From: Alphaproteobacteria bacterium
Lineage (GTDB): Bacteria > Pseudomonadota > Alphaproteobacteria > Rhizobiales > Xanthobacteraceae
Direction: 5' to 3'
Assembly: GCA_026400395.1 (NCBI GenBank)
Contig: JAPLPD010000155.1
Location: forward strand, 18,738-82,737
DNA: 64,000 nt
Below are positions 19,022 to 30,662 of this stretch, in pieces. The position numbers and the translations under genes were made by a program. Below the pieces are notes generated by a model that was not told the DNA's origin, did no database searches, and saw only the letters and a list, made by a program, of their open reading frames with translations. Position 1 is the stretch's first letter. Each line of letters starts with the position of its first letter.

Positions 19022-19627
19022 ATGACCGACAGCGAAATACCCCCGCGGACTGAAGGCGATCCCGCGCCGGCCATCGATCCGGCCGCGCAGCCCGCCGCCG
19101 CGCCGAAGGCTTCGACCTCGCTCGACCGCGAACTGGCCGACATGAAGGACAGGCTGCTTCGCACGCTGGCCGACATGGAAAACATGCGAAAGCGCACCGA
19201 GCGTGAGGTCGCCGACGCGCGGGTCTACGGGATTTCTTCGTTCGCCCGTGACATCCTGGGCGTCGCCGACAACATGCATCGGGCGATGCAGGCGCTCGAC
19301 GATGAGCTTCGCGCCAAGGCCGACGATGCGACCAAGTCTCTGCTGGAAGGCGTCGAGCTGACCGAGCGCGAGTTGATGAACGTGCTCGAAAAGAATGGCG
19401 TGACGCGGATCGAGCCGCTCGGCCAGAAATTCGATCCCAATCGCCACCAGGCGATGTTCGAAGTCCCGGACACCAGCGTGCCGTCCGGCAGCGTCGTTCA
19501 GGTCATGCAGGCCGGTTATACGATCGGCGAGCGCGTGCTGCGGCCGGCGCTGGTCGCGGTCGCCAAGGGCGGCGCGAAGACGGCTCCGGCTTCTGCGGCT
19601 CCGGCCAGCGACAATCCCAAACAATAA
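19022..19627 (+). CDS. grpE: Nucleotide exchange factor GrpE
   Basis: GrpE releases ADP from DnaK in the Hsp70 cycle. The 201-residue protein has an acidic, Pro/Ala-rich disordered N-terminus (about 1-35), a long coiled coil (DRELADMKDRLLRTLADMENMRKRTERE) and the C-terminal beta domain with FDPNRHQAMFEVPDTSVPSGSVVQVMQAGYTIGERVLRPALVAV. It follows hrcA on the same strand after 120 bases but has its own RpoH-like promoter. No Shine-Dalgarno sequence is visible before the ATG, in line with a possibly leaderless mRNA. Confidence 0.96.
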   Translation: MTDSEIPPRTEGDPAPAIDPAAQPAAAPKASTSLDRELADMKDRLLRTLADMENMRKRTEREVADARVYGISSFARDILGVADNMHRAMQALDDELRAKADDATKSLLEGVELTERELMNVLEKNGVTRIEPLGQKFDPNRHQAMFEVPDTSVPSGSVVQVMQAGYTIGERVLRPALVAVAKGGAKTAPASAAPASDNPKQ

Positions 19628-19636
19628 CGCTGAGAG

Positions 19637-20611
19637 TTACCTCGGCTCCAGGCCATCACGCACTGCGCGGAAGCGCGTGAACAGGTCGGGCCATTTGTCC
19701 TTTGGACCGAAGCCGACGATCCGCAGATAGGCACCGGTGCCGAAGCGCACCCATTGCACGATCTCGATCTCGGTGCCGGTCTGCGCATCCTTGGCCTGTG
19801 CGCGCACCTCGTGACCGGGTTGGCCGCCGATCCGCATCGGCTCTGAATTGATGATGCGTAGCTCCTTGAACGGCGGCAGGCCGCTCATGGCATCGCGGGC
19901 GAATTGCGGACGGTCGCGAGCGTCTGTGGGTCCGCCGGCGGACGCCGCGATCACCAGTTGCGGCTGATCGGTCGCCTCCAGCGTGTCTTTCGGTCCGTCG
20001 GTGAACTGCGCCGCGACGCCGGGCACCACCCGCACCAGCCTCAGTCCGCCGATATCGGAAAGCTTGAACGGCACCACCGACAGTTGCTCGTCCACCGGGA
20101 TCGTCGGCCGGGTGGCGAGGCTCATCAGCGCTGTCCGGATCACCGCGTCGGAGTAGGCCGCCGGCTCCGGGATCGGCGCCTCCAGCGAAACCAGCGCGGT
20201 CAGATTGTCGATCGCCACGATCAACAGCCATTTGCGGATGCGGCCGGCGCCGGTGTCCTGACGGACAATGGCGAGGATGGCGTTGCCGTTGCCGAGCGGC
20301 AGGGTCTCGCGCTTGTCCAAGGTCATGCCCTGCTTCTTCAGGGCGTCGTTGGTCATGGTTTTTTCGATTTCGGCAAAGGCGCCACCCGGCAAGGCGACCA
20401 GGCGGATGAACACGTTGTTCTTTTCGTCCTCGAAGCCGGGAAACGTCCTGGCGGCTGTGAGGCCAGGGGGCGGCACGAGGCCGAGCCGCGAGGCGATGGG
20501 GAACACCGGATCCGCTGCCGTGGCGGGCGCCGGCAAGCAGGCCATAAAGGCTGCGACGGCACAGGCCGCCAGCAATCGGACAACGGCAACCAATACCGGG
20601 GCGAGGTTCAT
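19637..20611 (-). CDS. Exported protein of unknown function
   Basis: A 324-residue protein starting MNLAPVLVAVVRLLAACAVAAFMACLPAPATAADP, giving a Sec signal peptide with cleavage after about residue 33. The mature part has a PPGLTAARTFPGFEDEKNN segment and beta-rich regions, ending GDGLEPR-like (RAVRDGLEPR). I do not recognise a named family, though homologues with this pattern are common in Bradyrhizobiaceae. The ATG at 20611 is chosen over an upstream alternative at 20650 because it begins the signal peptide directly. It is convergent with grpE and divergent from the membrane glycosyltransferase gene (71 bases between starts). Confidence 0.75.
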   Translation of the reverse strand: MNLAPVLVAVVRLLAACAVAAFMACLPAPATAADPVFPIASRLGLVPPPGLTAARTFPGFEDEKNNVFIRLVALPGGAFAEIEKTMTNDALKKQGMTLDKRETLPLGNGNAILAIVRQDTGAGRIRKWLLIVAIDNLTALVSLEAPIPEPAAYSDAVIRTALMSLATRPTIPVDEQLSVVPFKLSDIGGLRLVRVVPGVAAQFTDGPKDTLEATDQPQLVIAASAGGPTDARDRPQFARDAMSGLPPFKELRIINSEPMRIGGQPGHEVRAQAKDAQTGTEIEIVQWVRFGTGAYLRIVGFGPKDKWPDLFTRFRAVRDGLEPR

Positions 20612-20682
20612 TGGCCCGATATGCGGGTCTGTTAAGCGAAACTCAACCACGTTGCGGCAACTGTGAGGGTTCCAACCCCAAA

Positions 20683-22473
20683 ATGGCGGCTTCGATGCCC
20701 AACAACCTGCTGCGCCAGACGAATTTCGCAGCGCTCGTGGCGTTGACGTGGCTCTTGGTCGCGCTCGTGCTGTTGTTGCAATACTGGCCGCAGACGGCGG
20801 AAACGCTGCTCGACACCGACGACGCGATGCGGCTCGCCCAGTTGCGCGACTGGCTGCACGGCCAGGGAGGCATCGCCGGCTGGTTCGATCTGCATCAGGC
20901 GCGCATGCAGTCGCCGGAAGGCTACGACACCCACTGGTCGCGCCTGATCGACGCCGGCATGGCTGGAATGCTGATTCTGTTCGGCCTGTTCAACGACGGG
21001 GCCGCGGCCGAGCGGCTGATGCGGGCGTGGTGGCCGATGCTCTGGCTGCTGCCCACCATCGCCGGCATGGCGATGATCGCGTGGCGCATCGCCGGACGCG
21101 AGGCGGCGCATGTGGCGCTGCTGCTCGCGCTGGTCGGGGTGCCGGCCTATCAGCAGTTCTCGCCGGGCCGCATTGATCATCACAATGTTCAGATCGCGCT
21201 GACGATGCTCGCAGTGGCGGCGACTGTGTGGTCCGACCGCGTGCGCTGGGCCGCCGCCGCGGCCGGCGCGCTCTCCGGCGCGGCGCTGACCATCGGCTTT
21301 GAGTCGGTGCCATATCTTGCCGTGTGCGGCGCCGCGTTCGCGCTTCGCTACGCGGTCGGCCGTGCCGGCGCCTTCAATCTGGCGGCGTACGGAGGTTCGC
21401 TGACGGCGAGCGCGGCGGTGGGGTTTTTCATCACCATCGGGTCGCAGCACTGGCTGCGCCACTCCTGCGACAGCATCGCCGTCAACACGCTGACCGGCGT
21501 GGCGTGCGGCGGCGCGGCGCTGGTGCTGGCCGGCTGGCTCAACCACGAGGACAAGGCGACGCGTTGCGCGGCGATGCTCAGCGCCGCCGGCCTCGCCGCC
21601 GCCAGTCTCCTGCTGATCGAGCCGGCCTGCTTGAAGGGTCCGTTTGGCCTCGCTGACGCTGCGATCTGGCCGGTGTGGCTCGCTGATGTGCGCGAGATGC
21701 AGCCGCTGTTCTCGGTGCTGCGGAAAAATCCGCTCACCGGCGCGGCCATCGCTGCGTTCCCGGCGGTCGCGATCGTCGCCACCGGGGTGATGCTGAAGCA
21801 GCGCGCGGCACGGCGCGATGGGGGATTCCTGACCGCGGCCGCGGTTTTCCTGGTGGCGGTCGCGGTGACGCTCGGCGCGATCCGCGGCTACTCCTATGCG
21901 ATCTGGTTCGGCATGCCGATCGTCGCGGCGATGGCGCTGCGATTGTTCGAGGCGCTCCATCTCACGACGCTGTGGGGCCGCGCGCTGGCCGCGCTGACGC
22001 TGACGCCTTTGGTGCTGTCGAGCGGTGCCATCGCGCTCGCGCACGCCAACGGATTTAGCGACCGCGATCCGTTCGACCGGCCGGGCAGCAAGGCTTGCCT
22101 GCAGATCGCGAGCTATGCGGCGCTCGCGAAACTGCCGCCCGGCGTTGTCGCAACCGACGTCAGCTACGGGCCCTACATGCTGGCGCTGACGCCGCATTCG
22201 GTGCTGGCCGGTCCGTATCACCATCTGTCGCGGGGGATCGTCGCGGCGCACCGCAGCCTCGCGTCGCCGCCTGACGAGGCCCGCGCCGTGCTGGCGGAGA
22301 ACCGGGTCAACTACGTTGCGATCTGTGGTTCGCGGCCGCCCGACGGTCTCGCCGAGCCAGCGCAGGGCAAAAGCCTGTGGGGCAAGCTTCGCGCCGGCGC
22401 CGTGCCCGACTGGCTCGAACCTGTTGGCGGCAGCGCCGGACAGGCGTTCGCCGTTTACCGGGTGAAGCGATAG
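20683..22473 (+). CDS. Polytopic membrane glycosyltransferase-like protein
   Basis: A protein of about 596 residues with roughly 11-13 hydrophobic segments. After TM1 (FAALVALTWLLVALVLLLQYW) it carries an Asp-rich first periplasmic loop, LLDTDDAMRLAQLRDW followed by YDTHWSRLIDAG, and a later FSPGRIDHHNVQIALT. This layout matches GT-C type transferases (STT3/PMT-like), which use lipid-linked sugars. The C-terminal soluble part contains YGPYMLALTPHSVLAGPYHH. The acceptor is unknown. It is followed after three bases by a methyltransferase gene, so the pair is probably one operon. ATG 20683 is preferred; 20695 is an alternative. Confidence 0.75.
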   Translation: MAASMPNNLLRQTNFAALVALTWLLVALVLLLQYWPQTAETLLDTDDAMRLAQLRDWLHGQGGIAGWFDLHQARMQSPEGYDTHWSRLIDAGMAGMLILFGLFNDGAAAERLMRAWWPMLWLLPTIAGMAMIAWRIAGREAAHVALLLALVGVPAYQQFSPGRIDHHNVQIALTMLAVAATVWSDRVRWAAAAAGALSGAALTIGFESVPYLAVCGAAFALRYAVGRAGAFNLAAYGGSLTASAAVGFFITIGSQHWLRHSCDSIAVNTLTGVACGGAALVLAGWLNHEDKATRCAAMLSAAGLAAASLLLIEPACLKGPFGLADAAIWPVWLADVREMQPLFSVLRKNPLTGAAIAAFPAVAIVATGVMLKQRAARRDGGFLTAAAVFLVAVAVTLGAIRGYSYAIWFGMPIVAAMALRLFEALHLTTLWGRALAALTLTPLVLSSGAIALAHANGFSDRDPFDRPGSKACLQIASYAALAKLPPGVVATDVSYGPYMLALTPHSVLAGPYHHLSRGIVAAHRSLASPPDEARAVLAENRVNYVAICGSRPPDGLAEPAQGKSLWGKLRAGAVPDWLEPVGGSAGQAFAVYRVKR

Positions 22474-22476
22474 CCG

Positions 22477-25336
<2,860 letters not shown>

Positions 25337-25372
25337 CGGGGCTTTCGCGTGCCGACGACACGCAAGATCGTC

Positions 25373-25404
25373 ACCCCCGGGCTTGACCCGGGGGTCCATC
25401 TTTT
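25373..25404 (+). terminator. Terminator-like hairpin after dnaK (dispersed palindrome)
   Basis: ACCCCCGGG (25373-25381) and CCCGGGGGT (25387-25395) form a perfect 9-bp stem with loop CTTGA, followed closely by CATCTTTTT. It fits a Rho-independent terminator between dnaK and dnaJ. The same stem is also a common intergenic palindrome in rhizobia. Confidence 0.6.
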
Positions 25405-25419
25405 TCCGAAGAACGATGG

Positions 25420-25449
25420 ATGGCCGGACAAGAGGCTTAGCCCGGCCAT
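25420..25449. repeat. Second intergenic palindrome between dnaK and dnaJ
   Basis: ATGGCCGG (25420-25427) is complementary to CCGGCCAT (25442-25449) with a 14-base spacer. It resembles the ATGGCCGGGC...CCCGGCCAT units dispersed through Bradyrhizobium-group genomes. Confidence 0.5.
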
Positions 25450-25475
25450 GATTTTGTGGGGATGAGGCCCGGGCG

Positions 25476-26612
25476 ATGGCCAAGCGCGACTACTACGAAG
25501 TCCTGGGTGTAGTGAAAGGCGCGAGCGAGGCCGATATGAAGGCCGCGTACCGCAAGCTCGCCATGCAGCACCATCCGGATCGCAATCCCGGCGACAAGGA
25601 TTGCGAGCAGCGATTCAAGGAACTCAACGAGGCGTATGACGTGCTCAAGGACGGCGACAAGCGCGCCGCCTATGACCGTTTCGGCCACGCCGCCTTCGAG
25701 CAGGGTTCGGGTGGCGGCGCTCATGGCTTCGGCGCCGACTTCGGCTCCGCGTTCTCCGATATCTTCGAAGGCATCTTCGGCATGGGCGGCGCGCGCCAGC
25801 GCACCTCGGGCCGCGAGCGCGGCGCCGATCTGCGCTTCAACATGGAGATCACGCTGGAGGAGGCGTTCGCCGGCAAGACCGCGCAGATGCGGTTGCCGAC
25901 CTCGGTCACCTGCGAGGTCTGCTCCGGCAATGGCGCCAAGGCCGGCACCAAGCCCAAGACCTGTCAGCACTGCGGTGGCCAAGGCCGCATCCGTCACACC
26001 CAGGGCGGCTTCTTCACTCTCGAGCGCACCTGTCCGATCTGCCAGGGCCGCGGTCAGGTGATCGAAGATCCGTGCCCGTCATGCTCCGGCGCGGGCCGGG
26101 TGACACGCGAGCGGACGCTTTCGGTCAACATTCCGCCCGGCGTCGAGGATGGCACTCGCATTCGCCTTGCCGGCGAGGGCGAGGCCGGGGTGCGCGGCGG
26201 CCCTACCGGCGACCTTTATATTTTTCTGTCCCTGGCCGCCCACGACTTCTTCCAGCGCGACGGCGCCGACCTGCATTGCCGCGTTCCGGTTTCGATGGTG
26301 ACCGCGGCGCTTGGCGGCGAATTCGAAGTGCCTTCGATTGATGCCAGCAAGGCGCGGGTAAAGGTGCCCGGTGGAACCCAGTCCGGGCGGCGTTTCCGTT
26401 TGTCCGGAAAAGGTATGCCAGTCCTGCGCTCCAAACAGACCGGCGATATGTATGTGCAGGTTATGGTTGAGACGCCTCAGAACCTCACCAAGCGCCAGCG
26501 CGAGCTTTTGGCTGAATTCGAGAAGCTTTCCTCTAAGGAAACCCAGCCGGAAGCGTCGGGATTCTTCGCCAAAGTGAAGGATGTCTTCGGCAGCAACGCG
26601 CGGCCGGGCTGA
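25476..26612 (+). CDS. dnaJ: Chaperone DnaJ (Hsp40)
   Basis: DnaJ delivers substrates to DnaK and stimulates its ATPase. The 378-residue protein is complete: J domain (about 5-70) with the HPD motif in [18 protein letters not shown], a Gly/Phe-rich linker ([21 protein letters not shown]), the zinc-binding domain with four repeats ([32 protein letters not shown]), and C-terminal substrate-binding domains. It is unbroken, in contrast to dnaK upstream. Confidence 0.97.
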   Translation: MAKRDYYEVLGVVKGASEADMKAAYRKLAMQHHPDRNPGDKDCEQRFKELNEAYDVLKDGDKRAAYDRFGHAAFEQGSGGGAHGFGADFGSAFSDIFEGIFGMGGARQRTSGRERGADLRFNMEITLEEAFAGKTAQMRLPTSVTCEVCSGNGAKAGTKPKTCQHCGGQGRIRHTQGGFFTLERTCPICQGRGQVIEDPCPSCSGAGRVTRERTLSVNIPPGVEDGTRIRLAGEGEAGVRGGPTGDLYIFLSLAAHDFFQRDGADLHCRVPVSMVTAALGGEFEVPSIDASKARVKVPGGTQSGRRFRLSGKGMPVLRSKQTGDMYVQVMVETPQNLTKRQRELLAEFEKLSSKETQPEASGFFAKVKDVFGSNARPG

Positions 26613-26711
26613 ATTTGTCATGTGGCCGTAATCTTTCTGGAATCCCTCTGGCTTGTCAGACGTTTACCGACTACAATTTCTGGTCATCAGTGAGTAAAGT
26701 TGCATCCGTCC

Positions 26712-27347
26712 ATGCCATTGCTAGCCTTGCAAATGCTTGAAAAGAAGATCGAGAGGCGAATTCGTCTTTTGGAGCGGAAAAGCGGTCTCCGCTTTCTGGA
26801 CGAGGTGGCCTTCATCCGCCACTGGATCGACAAGCCGTTGTCGATGGGAGCCGTTACCCCGTCGGGCAAGGGGCTGGCGCGCGCCATGGCGCGTTGCGTC
26901 GATCCTGAGACAACCGGTCCGGTCATCGAGCTTGGCCCAGGCACCGGTGCTGTGACCAAGGCGCTGGTGGCGCGCGGCATCGATCCTTCGCGGCTGGTGC
27001 TGGTCGAATTCAATCCGTCGTTCTGCCGGTTGCTGCGCACCCGCTATCCGGAAGCCACCGTGATCCAGGGTGATGCTTATCGCATCCAGCATCTGCTCGG
27101 CGGCTTGCTGCGTGAGCCGGTCGCTGCCGTGGTGTCGGGCCTGCCGCTCACGACCAAACCGTTCAAGCAGCGCATCCAATTGATCGACGAAGCCTTCGAA
27201 CTGATGGCGCCCGATGCGCCGTTCGTGCAGTTCACCTACGCGATGGTGACGCCGATTCCGAAGCGCCCCGAGATCGCGGCGCATGCCCCCGAGCTGATCT
27301 GGCAGAACCTGCCCCCGGCTCGCGTCTGGGTGTATCGGAAAAACTGA
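26712..27347 (+). CDS. PmtA-like phospholipid N-methyltransferase
   Basis: About 211 residues with a Rossmann-type SAM domain: PVIELGPGTGAVTKALVARG, then LVLVEFNPSFCRLLRTRYPEATVIQGDA and VVSGLPLTTKPFKQR. This matches the Sinorhizobium-type phosphatidylethanolamine N-methyltransferase PmtA (phosphatidylcholine synthesis), a relative of the KsgA rRNA dimethylases. The N-terminal hydrophobic/basic helix (LEKKIERRIRLLERK) suits membrane association. The start is uncertain: ATG 26712 and ATG 26733 are both possible and neither has a clear ribosome binding site. The position after dnaJ is as in other Rhizobiales. Confidence 0.75.
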   Translation: MPLLALQMLEKKIERRIRLLERKSGLRFLDEVAFIRHWIDKPLSMGAVTPSGKGLARAMARCVDPETTGPVIELGPGTGAVTKALVARGIDPSRLVLVEFNPSFCRLLRTRYPEATVIQGDAYRIQHLLGGLLREPVAAVVSGLPLTTKPFKQRIQLIDEAFELMAPDAPFVQFTYAMVTPIPKRPEIAAHAPELIWQNLPPARVWVYRKN

Positions 27348-27438
27348 TAATTTTGATGCTGTGAATGTCGTGACGGCTGGGCCCCAACCCGGCCATCATC
27401 GTTTCTGGCGCGCAGATCCTCAGTGTAGGATCGGCGTC

Positions 27439-28020
27439 ATGCCTGTTCCAAAAATTCTCGTATTCGCCGGGTCGATCCGCACCGGCTCCTACAATGCGCG
27501 GCTCGCGGCGCTGGCGGCCAAAGAGCTGGCGCTGACCGGCGCCGGAGTCACGCTTATCTCGCTGCAGGATTATCCGTTGCCGATCTATGACGGCGACGAC
27601 GAAGCCAAGTCCGGCGCGCCGGCGAATGCGCGCAATCTGAAGCAGCTGATGGCCGGGCATCAGGGCGTGTTCATCGCGAGCCCCGAATACAACGCTTCGG
27701 TCACGCCGCTTCTGAAGAACACCATCGACTGGGTTTCGCGGGTGCGCGAACGCGGCGAGCCGCCGCTCGCGGTGTTCAAGAATCGCGTGTTCGCGATCGG
27801 CGGCGCATCGGATTCGCCCTACGGCGCGTTGCGCTCGCTGATGGCGCTGCGCCAGGTGCTGGAACTCGGCTGTGGCGCGCTGGTCTTGCCGGAGCAGATA
27901 ACCGTGTTCCGTGCGGGCGAGGCGTTTGACGAGATGGACAACCTGAGAGAGGAACGCGCCGCCGCTTCACTGAAGCGGGTGGCGCAGCGGCTGGCCGAGG
28001 CCGCCCAGGAGATGACGTGA
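27439..28020 (+). CDS. NAD(P)H-dependent FMN reductase
   Basis: A 193-residue flavodoxin-like reductase. Motifs: [17 protein letters not shown] (phosphate loop), and [24 protein letters not shown], the FMN-binding signature of the YieF/ArsH/azoreductase group, then [14 protein letters not shown]. The ATG at 27439 gives the standard N-terminus MPVPKILVF. Its stop overlaps the start of pyrF (TGATG), so the two are translationally coupled. The physiological electron acceptor is not evident. Confidence 0.87.
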   Translation: MPVPKILVFAGSIRTGSYNARLAALAAKELALTGAGVTLISLQDYPLPIYDGDDEAKSGAPANARNLKQLMAGHQGVFIASPEYNASVTPLLKNTIDWVSRVRERGEPPLAVFKNRVFAIGGASDSPYGALRSLMALRQVLELGCGALVLPEQITVFRAGEAFDEMDNLREERAAASLKRVAQRLAEAAQEMT

Positions 28021-28715
28021 TGGATGCTCGCGACCGCCTGATCGTTGCGCTCGACCTGCCTTCGGTCGCCGCTGCCGACGCGATGGTGACGCGGCTGGGC
28101 GATGCGGTGTCGTTCTACAAGATCGGCTATCAGCTCGCCTTCGCCGGCGGACTTGCTTTCGCCGAAACGCTGATCCGCGCCAAGAAGCAGGTGTTCATCG
28201 ATCTCAAGCTGCACGACATCGGCAACACGGTCGCCACGGGCGTCGAGAGCGTGGCGAAACTCGGCGCCACCTTCCTTACCGTGCATGCCTATCCGCAGAC
28301 CATGCATGCGGCGGTCGATGCGCGCAAAGGCTCGGGGCTTCGCATCCTCGCGGTCACCGTGCTGACGTCCTACGACGACGCCGATCTCGCGGCGGCGGGT
28401 TACGACTTCACCGTGCCGGAGCTTGTCGCCGAGCGCGCCGCGCAGGCCCGCGACATCGGTATCGACGGTCTCGTCTGTTCGGCCGAAGAGGCGGCGAAGC
28501 TTCGCGGCATCGCCAGCGCCGGTATGGTGCTGGTCACGCCGGGTATCCGTCCGGTGGGCGCGGACAAGGGCGATCAGAAGCGCATCATGACGCCGGCCGC
28601 CGCGATCGCCGCCGGCGCCGATCATCTGGTGGTGGGTCGGCCGATCGTGGAGGCGCCGGACCCGAAGGCGGCCGCCGAGGCCATCGTCGCCGAGATCGCC
28701 GGCGCCACTCGTTAG
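28020..28715 (+). CDS. pyrF: Orotidine 5'-phosphate decarboxylase
   Basis: PyrF converts OMP to UMP, the last step of de novo pyrimidine synthesis. The 231-residue protein has [10 protein letters not shown] at the N-terminus, the catalytic [13 protein letters not shown] (Asp-x-Lys-x-x-Asp), [22 protein letters not shown] and the phosphate-binding [22 protein letters not shown]. The ATG at 28020 overlaps the stop of the FMN reductase gene by one base. Complete and of normal length. Confidence 0.97.
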   Translation: MDARDRLIVALDLPSVAAADAMVTRLGDAVSFYKIGYQLAFAGGLAFAETLIRAKKQVFIDLKLHDIGNTVATGVESVAKLGATFLTVHAYPQTMHAAVDARKGSGLRILAVTVLTSYDDADLAAAGYDFTVPELVAERAAQARDIGIDGLVCSAEEAAKLRGIASAGMVLVTPGIRPVGADKGDQKRIMTPAAAIAAGADHLVVGRPIVEAPDPKAAAEAIVAEIAGATR

Positions 28716-28772
28716 GCCGCAAACCTTTTTCCGGATTTCGGATAGGATCGCGGGCAAACAGGGAGGCAAAGC

Positions 28773-29399
28773 ATGCCCAAGGGCTATTGGATCCCGCATC
28801 TCGACGTCAGCAATCCGGAAGGCTTTCAGGCCTATCGGGATTTGGCCGACGCCGCGCATCAGCGGTTCGGCTCCAAGCTTCTCGCGCGGGGCGGCCGCCG
28901 CGAAGTGGTCGAAGGCACGATGCGTCCGCGCAACGTGCTGCGCGAGTTCAATTCGTTCGACGAGGCGCTCGCCTTCTACCACGGTCCGGAATACTCGCGC
29001 GCCCACCCGCTGCGTGAGCCCCATTCGGAATGCGATTTCCTGATCGTGGAGGGCTACGACGGCCCGCAACCGCCGCCGATCGGGACGCCGCCCGCGATCG
29101 GCAAACTCAAGGGCTATTGGATCGTCCACGTCGATATCCACGACCCCGAAGGCTACAAGCTTTATCAGGCGGCCAACGCGGCAGCGTTTGGCAAATTCGG
29201 CGGCCGGTTTCTGATCCGCGGCGGGCGCAGCCAGACGATGGAAGGTCACCTGCGCTCCCGCGCCGTGGTGCTCGAATTCCCGAACTACGAAGCGGCGCGC
29301 GACTGCTATCGTTCGCCCGAGTATCAGGCGGCGAAGGCGCTGCGGCAGGGCAAGGCCGATGCGGATATCGCTGTCGTCGAAGCGTTCGGCGGAAACTGA
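28773..29399 (+). CDS. Protein with two tandem DUF1330 domains
   Basis: A 208-residue protein built of two copies of DUF1330, a dimeric ferredoxin-like alpha/beta-barrel fold of unknown function. Copy 1 (about 2-97) starts KGYWIPHLDVSNPEGFQAYRDLA and copy 2 (about 107-206) starts KGYWIVHVDIHDPEGYKLYQAAN; both contain GG(R)-x-LARGGR/RFLIRGGR and a YHGPEY/YRSPEYQ segment. A linker with PPPIGTPP joins them. A third single-domain copy follows at 29412. GGGAGG precedes the start. Possible roles are enzymatic on small molecules, as in related antibiotic-monooxygenase folds, but nothing specific can be said. Confidence 0.85.
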   Translation: MPKGYWIPHLDVSNPEGFQAYRDLADAAHQRFGSKLLARGGRREVVEGTMRPRNVLREFNSFDEALAFYHGPEYSRAHPLREPHSECDFLIVEGYDGPQPPPIGTPPAIGKLKGYWIVHVDIHDPEGYKLYQAANAAAFGKFGGRFLIRGGRSQTMEGHLRSRAVVLEFPNYEAARDCYRSPEYQAAKALRQGKADADIAVVEAFGGN

Positions 29400-29411
29400 C
29401 GGGAGCGAAAC

Positions 29412-29714
29412 GTGGCGAAGGGCTATTGGATTGGGCGCGTCGAGGTGAACAACGAGGAGGGCTACAAGCCCTACGCGGCGGCGAACGCGGCGATCTTCAA
29501 GAAATACGGCGGGAGGCTCCTGGTGCGCGGCGGCAAGTACGAGTGCTTCGAGGGCGAGAGCCGCTCGCGCAATGTCGTAATCGAGTTCGCTGACTATGCG
29601 GCGGCCGTTGTGTGCTACCGCTCGCCGGAGTACCAGGCCAATCTGAAAATTCGCCAGGCCAATGCCGTGACCGATTTCATCATCGTCGAGGGCTACGACG
29701 GACCGCAGCCGTAG
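29412..29714 (+). CDS. Single-domain DUF1330 protein
   Basis: A 100-residue DUF1330 protein beginning with GTG, sequence MAKGYWIGRVEVNNEEGYKPY, then GGRLLVRGGKYECFEGES, VVIEFADYAAAVVCYRSPEYQ and a C-terminal IIVEGYDGPQP. The last motif is the same as the end of copy 1 of the gene just upstream (IVEGYDGPQP), consistent with duplication. It starts 12 bases after the stop of the double-domain gene. Confidence 0.85.
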   Translation: MAKGYWIGRVEVNNEEGYKPYAAANAAIFKKYGGRLLVRGGKYECFEGESRSRNVVIEFADYAAAVVCYRSPEYQANLKIRQANAVTDFIIVEGYDGPQP

Positions 29715-29774
29715 TTCTGTTGAGGCGGTGGCGCGGCCCGGCTATACCCGCGCAGCATTGCAAGGAGCTGATCC

Positions 29775-30584
29775 ATGTCCGACATGCGGCTGATCGTGGC
29801 CGGCGCCGGCGGGCGCATGGGCCGCACGCTGGTCAAGGCGATCGCCGAGACCAAGGGGCTTGTTCTCGCCGGCGGGCTTGAGGGCGAGGGCTCGCCTTTG
29901 ATCGGCCAGGACGCCGGCGTGCTGGCGGGCCTGCCCGCCAACGGCATCAAGCTCAGCGCCGACGCCAAGGCGCTGTTCGCCCATGCGGACGGCATCATCG
30001 ATTTCACCATTCCCAAGGCGAGCACCGCCTTTGCCGCGCTGACCGCCGGGAAGGTGCATATCGTCGGCACAACCGGACATTCGGCGGACGAAGAGGCCGC
30101 CATCAGGGAATCCGCCAAGAGCGCCGTGATCGTGAAGTCCGGCAACATGAGTCTCGGCGTCAATCTGCTGGCGGCACTGACCAAGCGCGTGGCCAAGACG
30201 CTCGCTGACAGCTTCGACATCGAGATCGTCGAGATGCACCACAACAAGAAGATCGACGCACCGTCGGGCACCGCGCTGATGTTCGGCCGCGCGGCGGCCG
30301 AGGGTCGCGGCATCGACCTCGCCACGCATTCCGCGCGTGGCCGCGATGGCGAGACCGGCGCGCGCAAGGCGGGTGACATCGGCTTTGCCAGCTTGCGCGG
30401 CGGCACGGTGGTCGGCGAACACAGCGTGATCTTTGCCGGTCCCGCCGAGCGGATTGAGCTCGTTCATCGCGCCGAGGACCGCATGATCTTCGCGCGCGGC
30501 GCGCTGCATGCGGCGCTGTGGGCGCGTAGCCAGAAGCCTGGGCTTTATTCGATGGCCGATGTGCTGGGGCTGAAGGACTTTTGA
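29775..30584 (+). CDS. dapB: 4-hydroxy-tetrahydrodipicolinate reductase
   Basis: DapB reduces hydroxy-tetrahydrodipicolinate with NAD(P)H in lysine and diaminopimelate synthesis. The 269-residue protein has the dinucleotide-binding [27 protein letters not shown] and IVGTTGHS, and the active-site segment [29 protein letters not shown] with the catalytic His/Lys. AAGGAG precedes the ATG. Complete. Confidence 0.97.
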   Translation: MSDMRLIVAGAGGRMGRTLVKAIAETKGLVLAGGLEGEGSPLIGQDAGVLAGLPANGIKLSADAKALFAHADGIIDFTIPKASTAFAALTAGKVHIVGTTGHSADEEAAIRESAKSAVIVKSGNMSLGVNLLAALTKRVAKTLADSFDIEIVEMHHNKKIDAPSGTALMFGRAAAEGRGIDLATHSARGRDGETGARKAGDIGFASLRGGTVVGEHSVIFAGPAERIELVHRAEDRMIFARGALHAALWARSQKPGLYSMADVLGLKDF

Positions 30585-30613
30585 TTTAAGCTACGCCATG
30601 CAGCGCGCCCTTT

Positions 30614-30636
30614 ACCTCTCCCCACCGGGGAGAGGT
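30614..30636. terminator. Hairpin between convergent dapB and gpmI
   Basis: ACCTCTCCCC (30614-30623) pairs with GGGGAGAGGT (30627-30636) around a three-base loop. It lies between the two stop codons and may act as a bidirectional terminator; the CCTCTCCCC stem is also a frequent palindrome in this bacterial group. No clear T-run follows on either side. Confidence 0.5.
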
Positions 30637-30662
30637 AGTCCGGCCGTGCCTGCGGACGGACT

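Noticed and set aside
17768-19624. Open frame of 618 codons on the minus strand opposite hrcA and grpE
   Set aside because: Shadow of two conserved heat-shock genes; the translation has no family resemblance.
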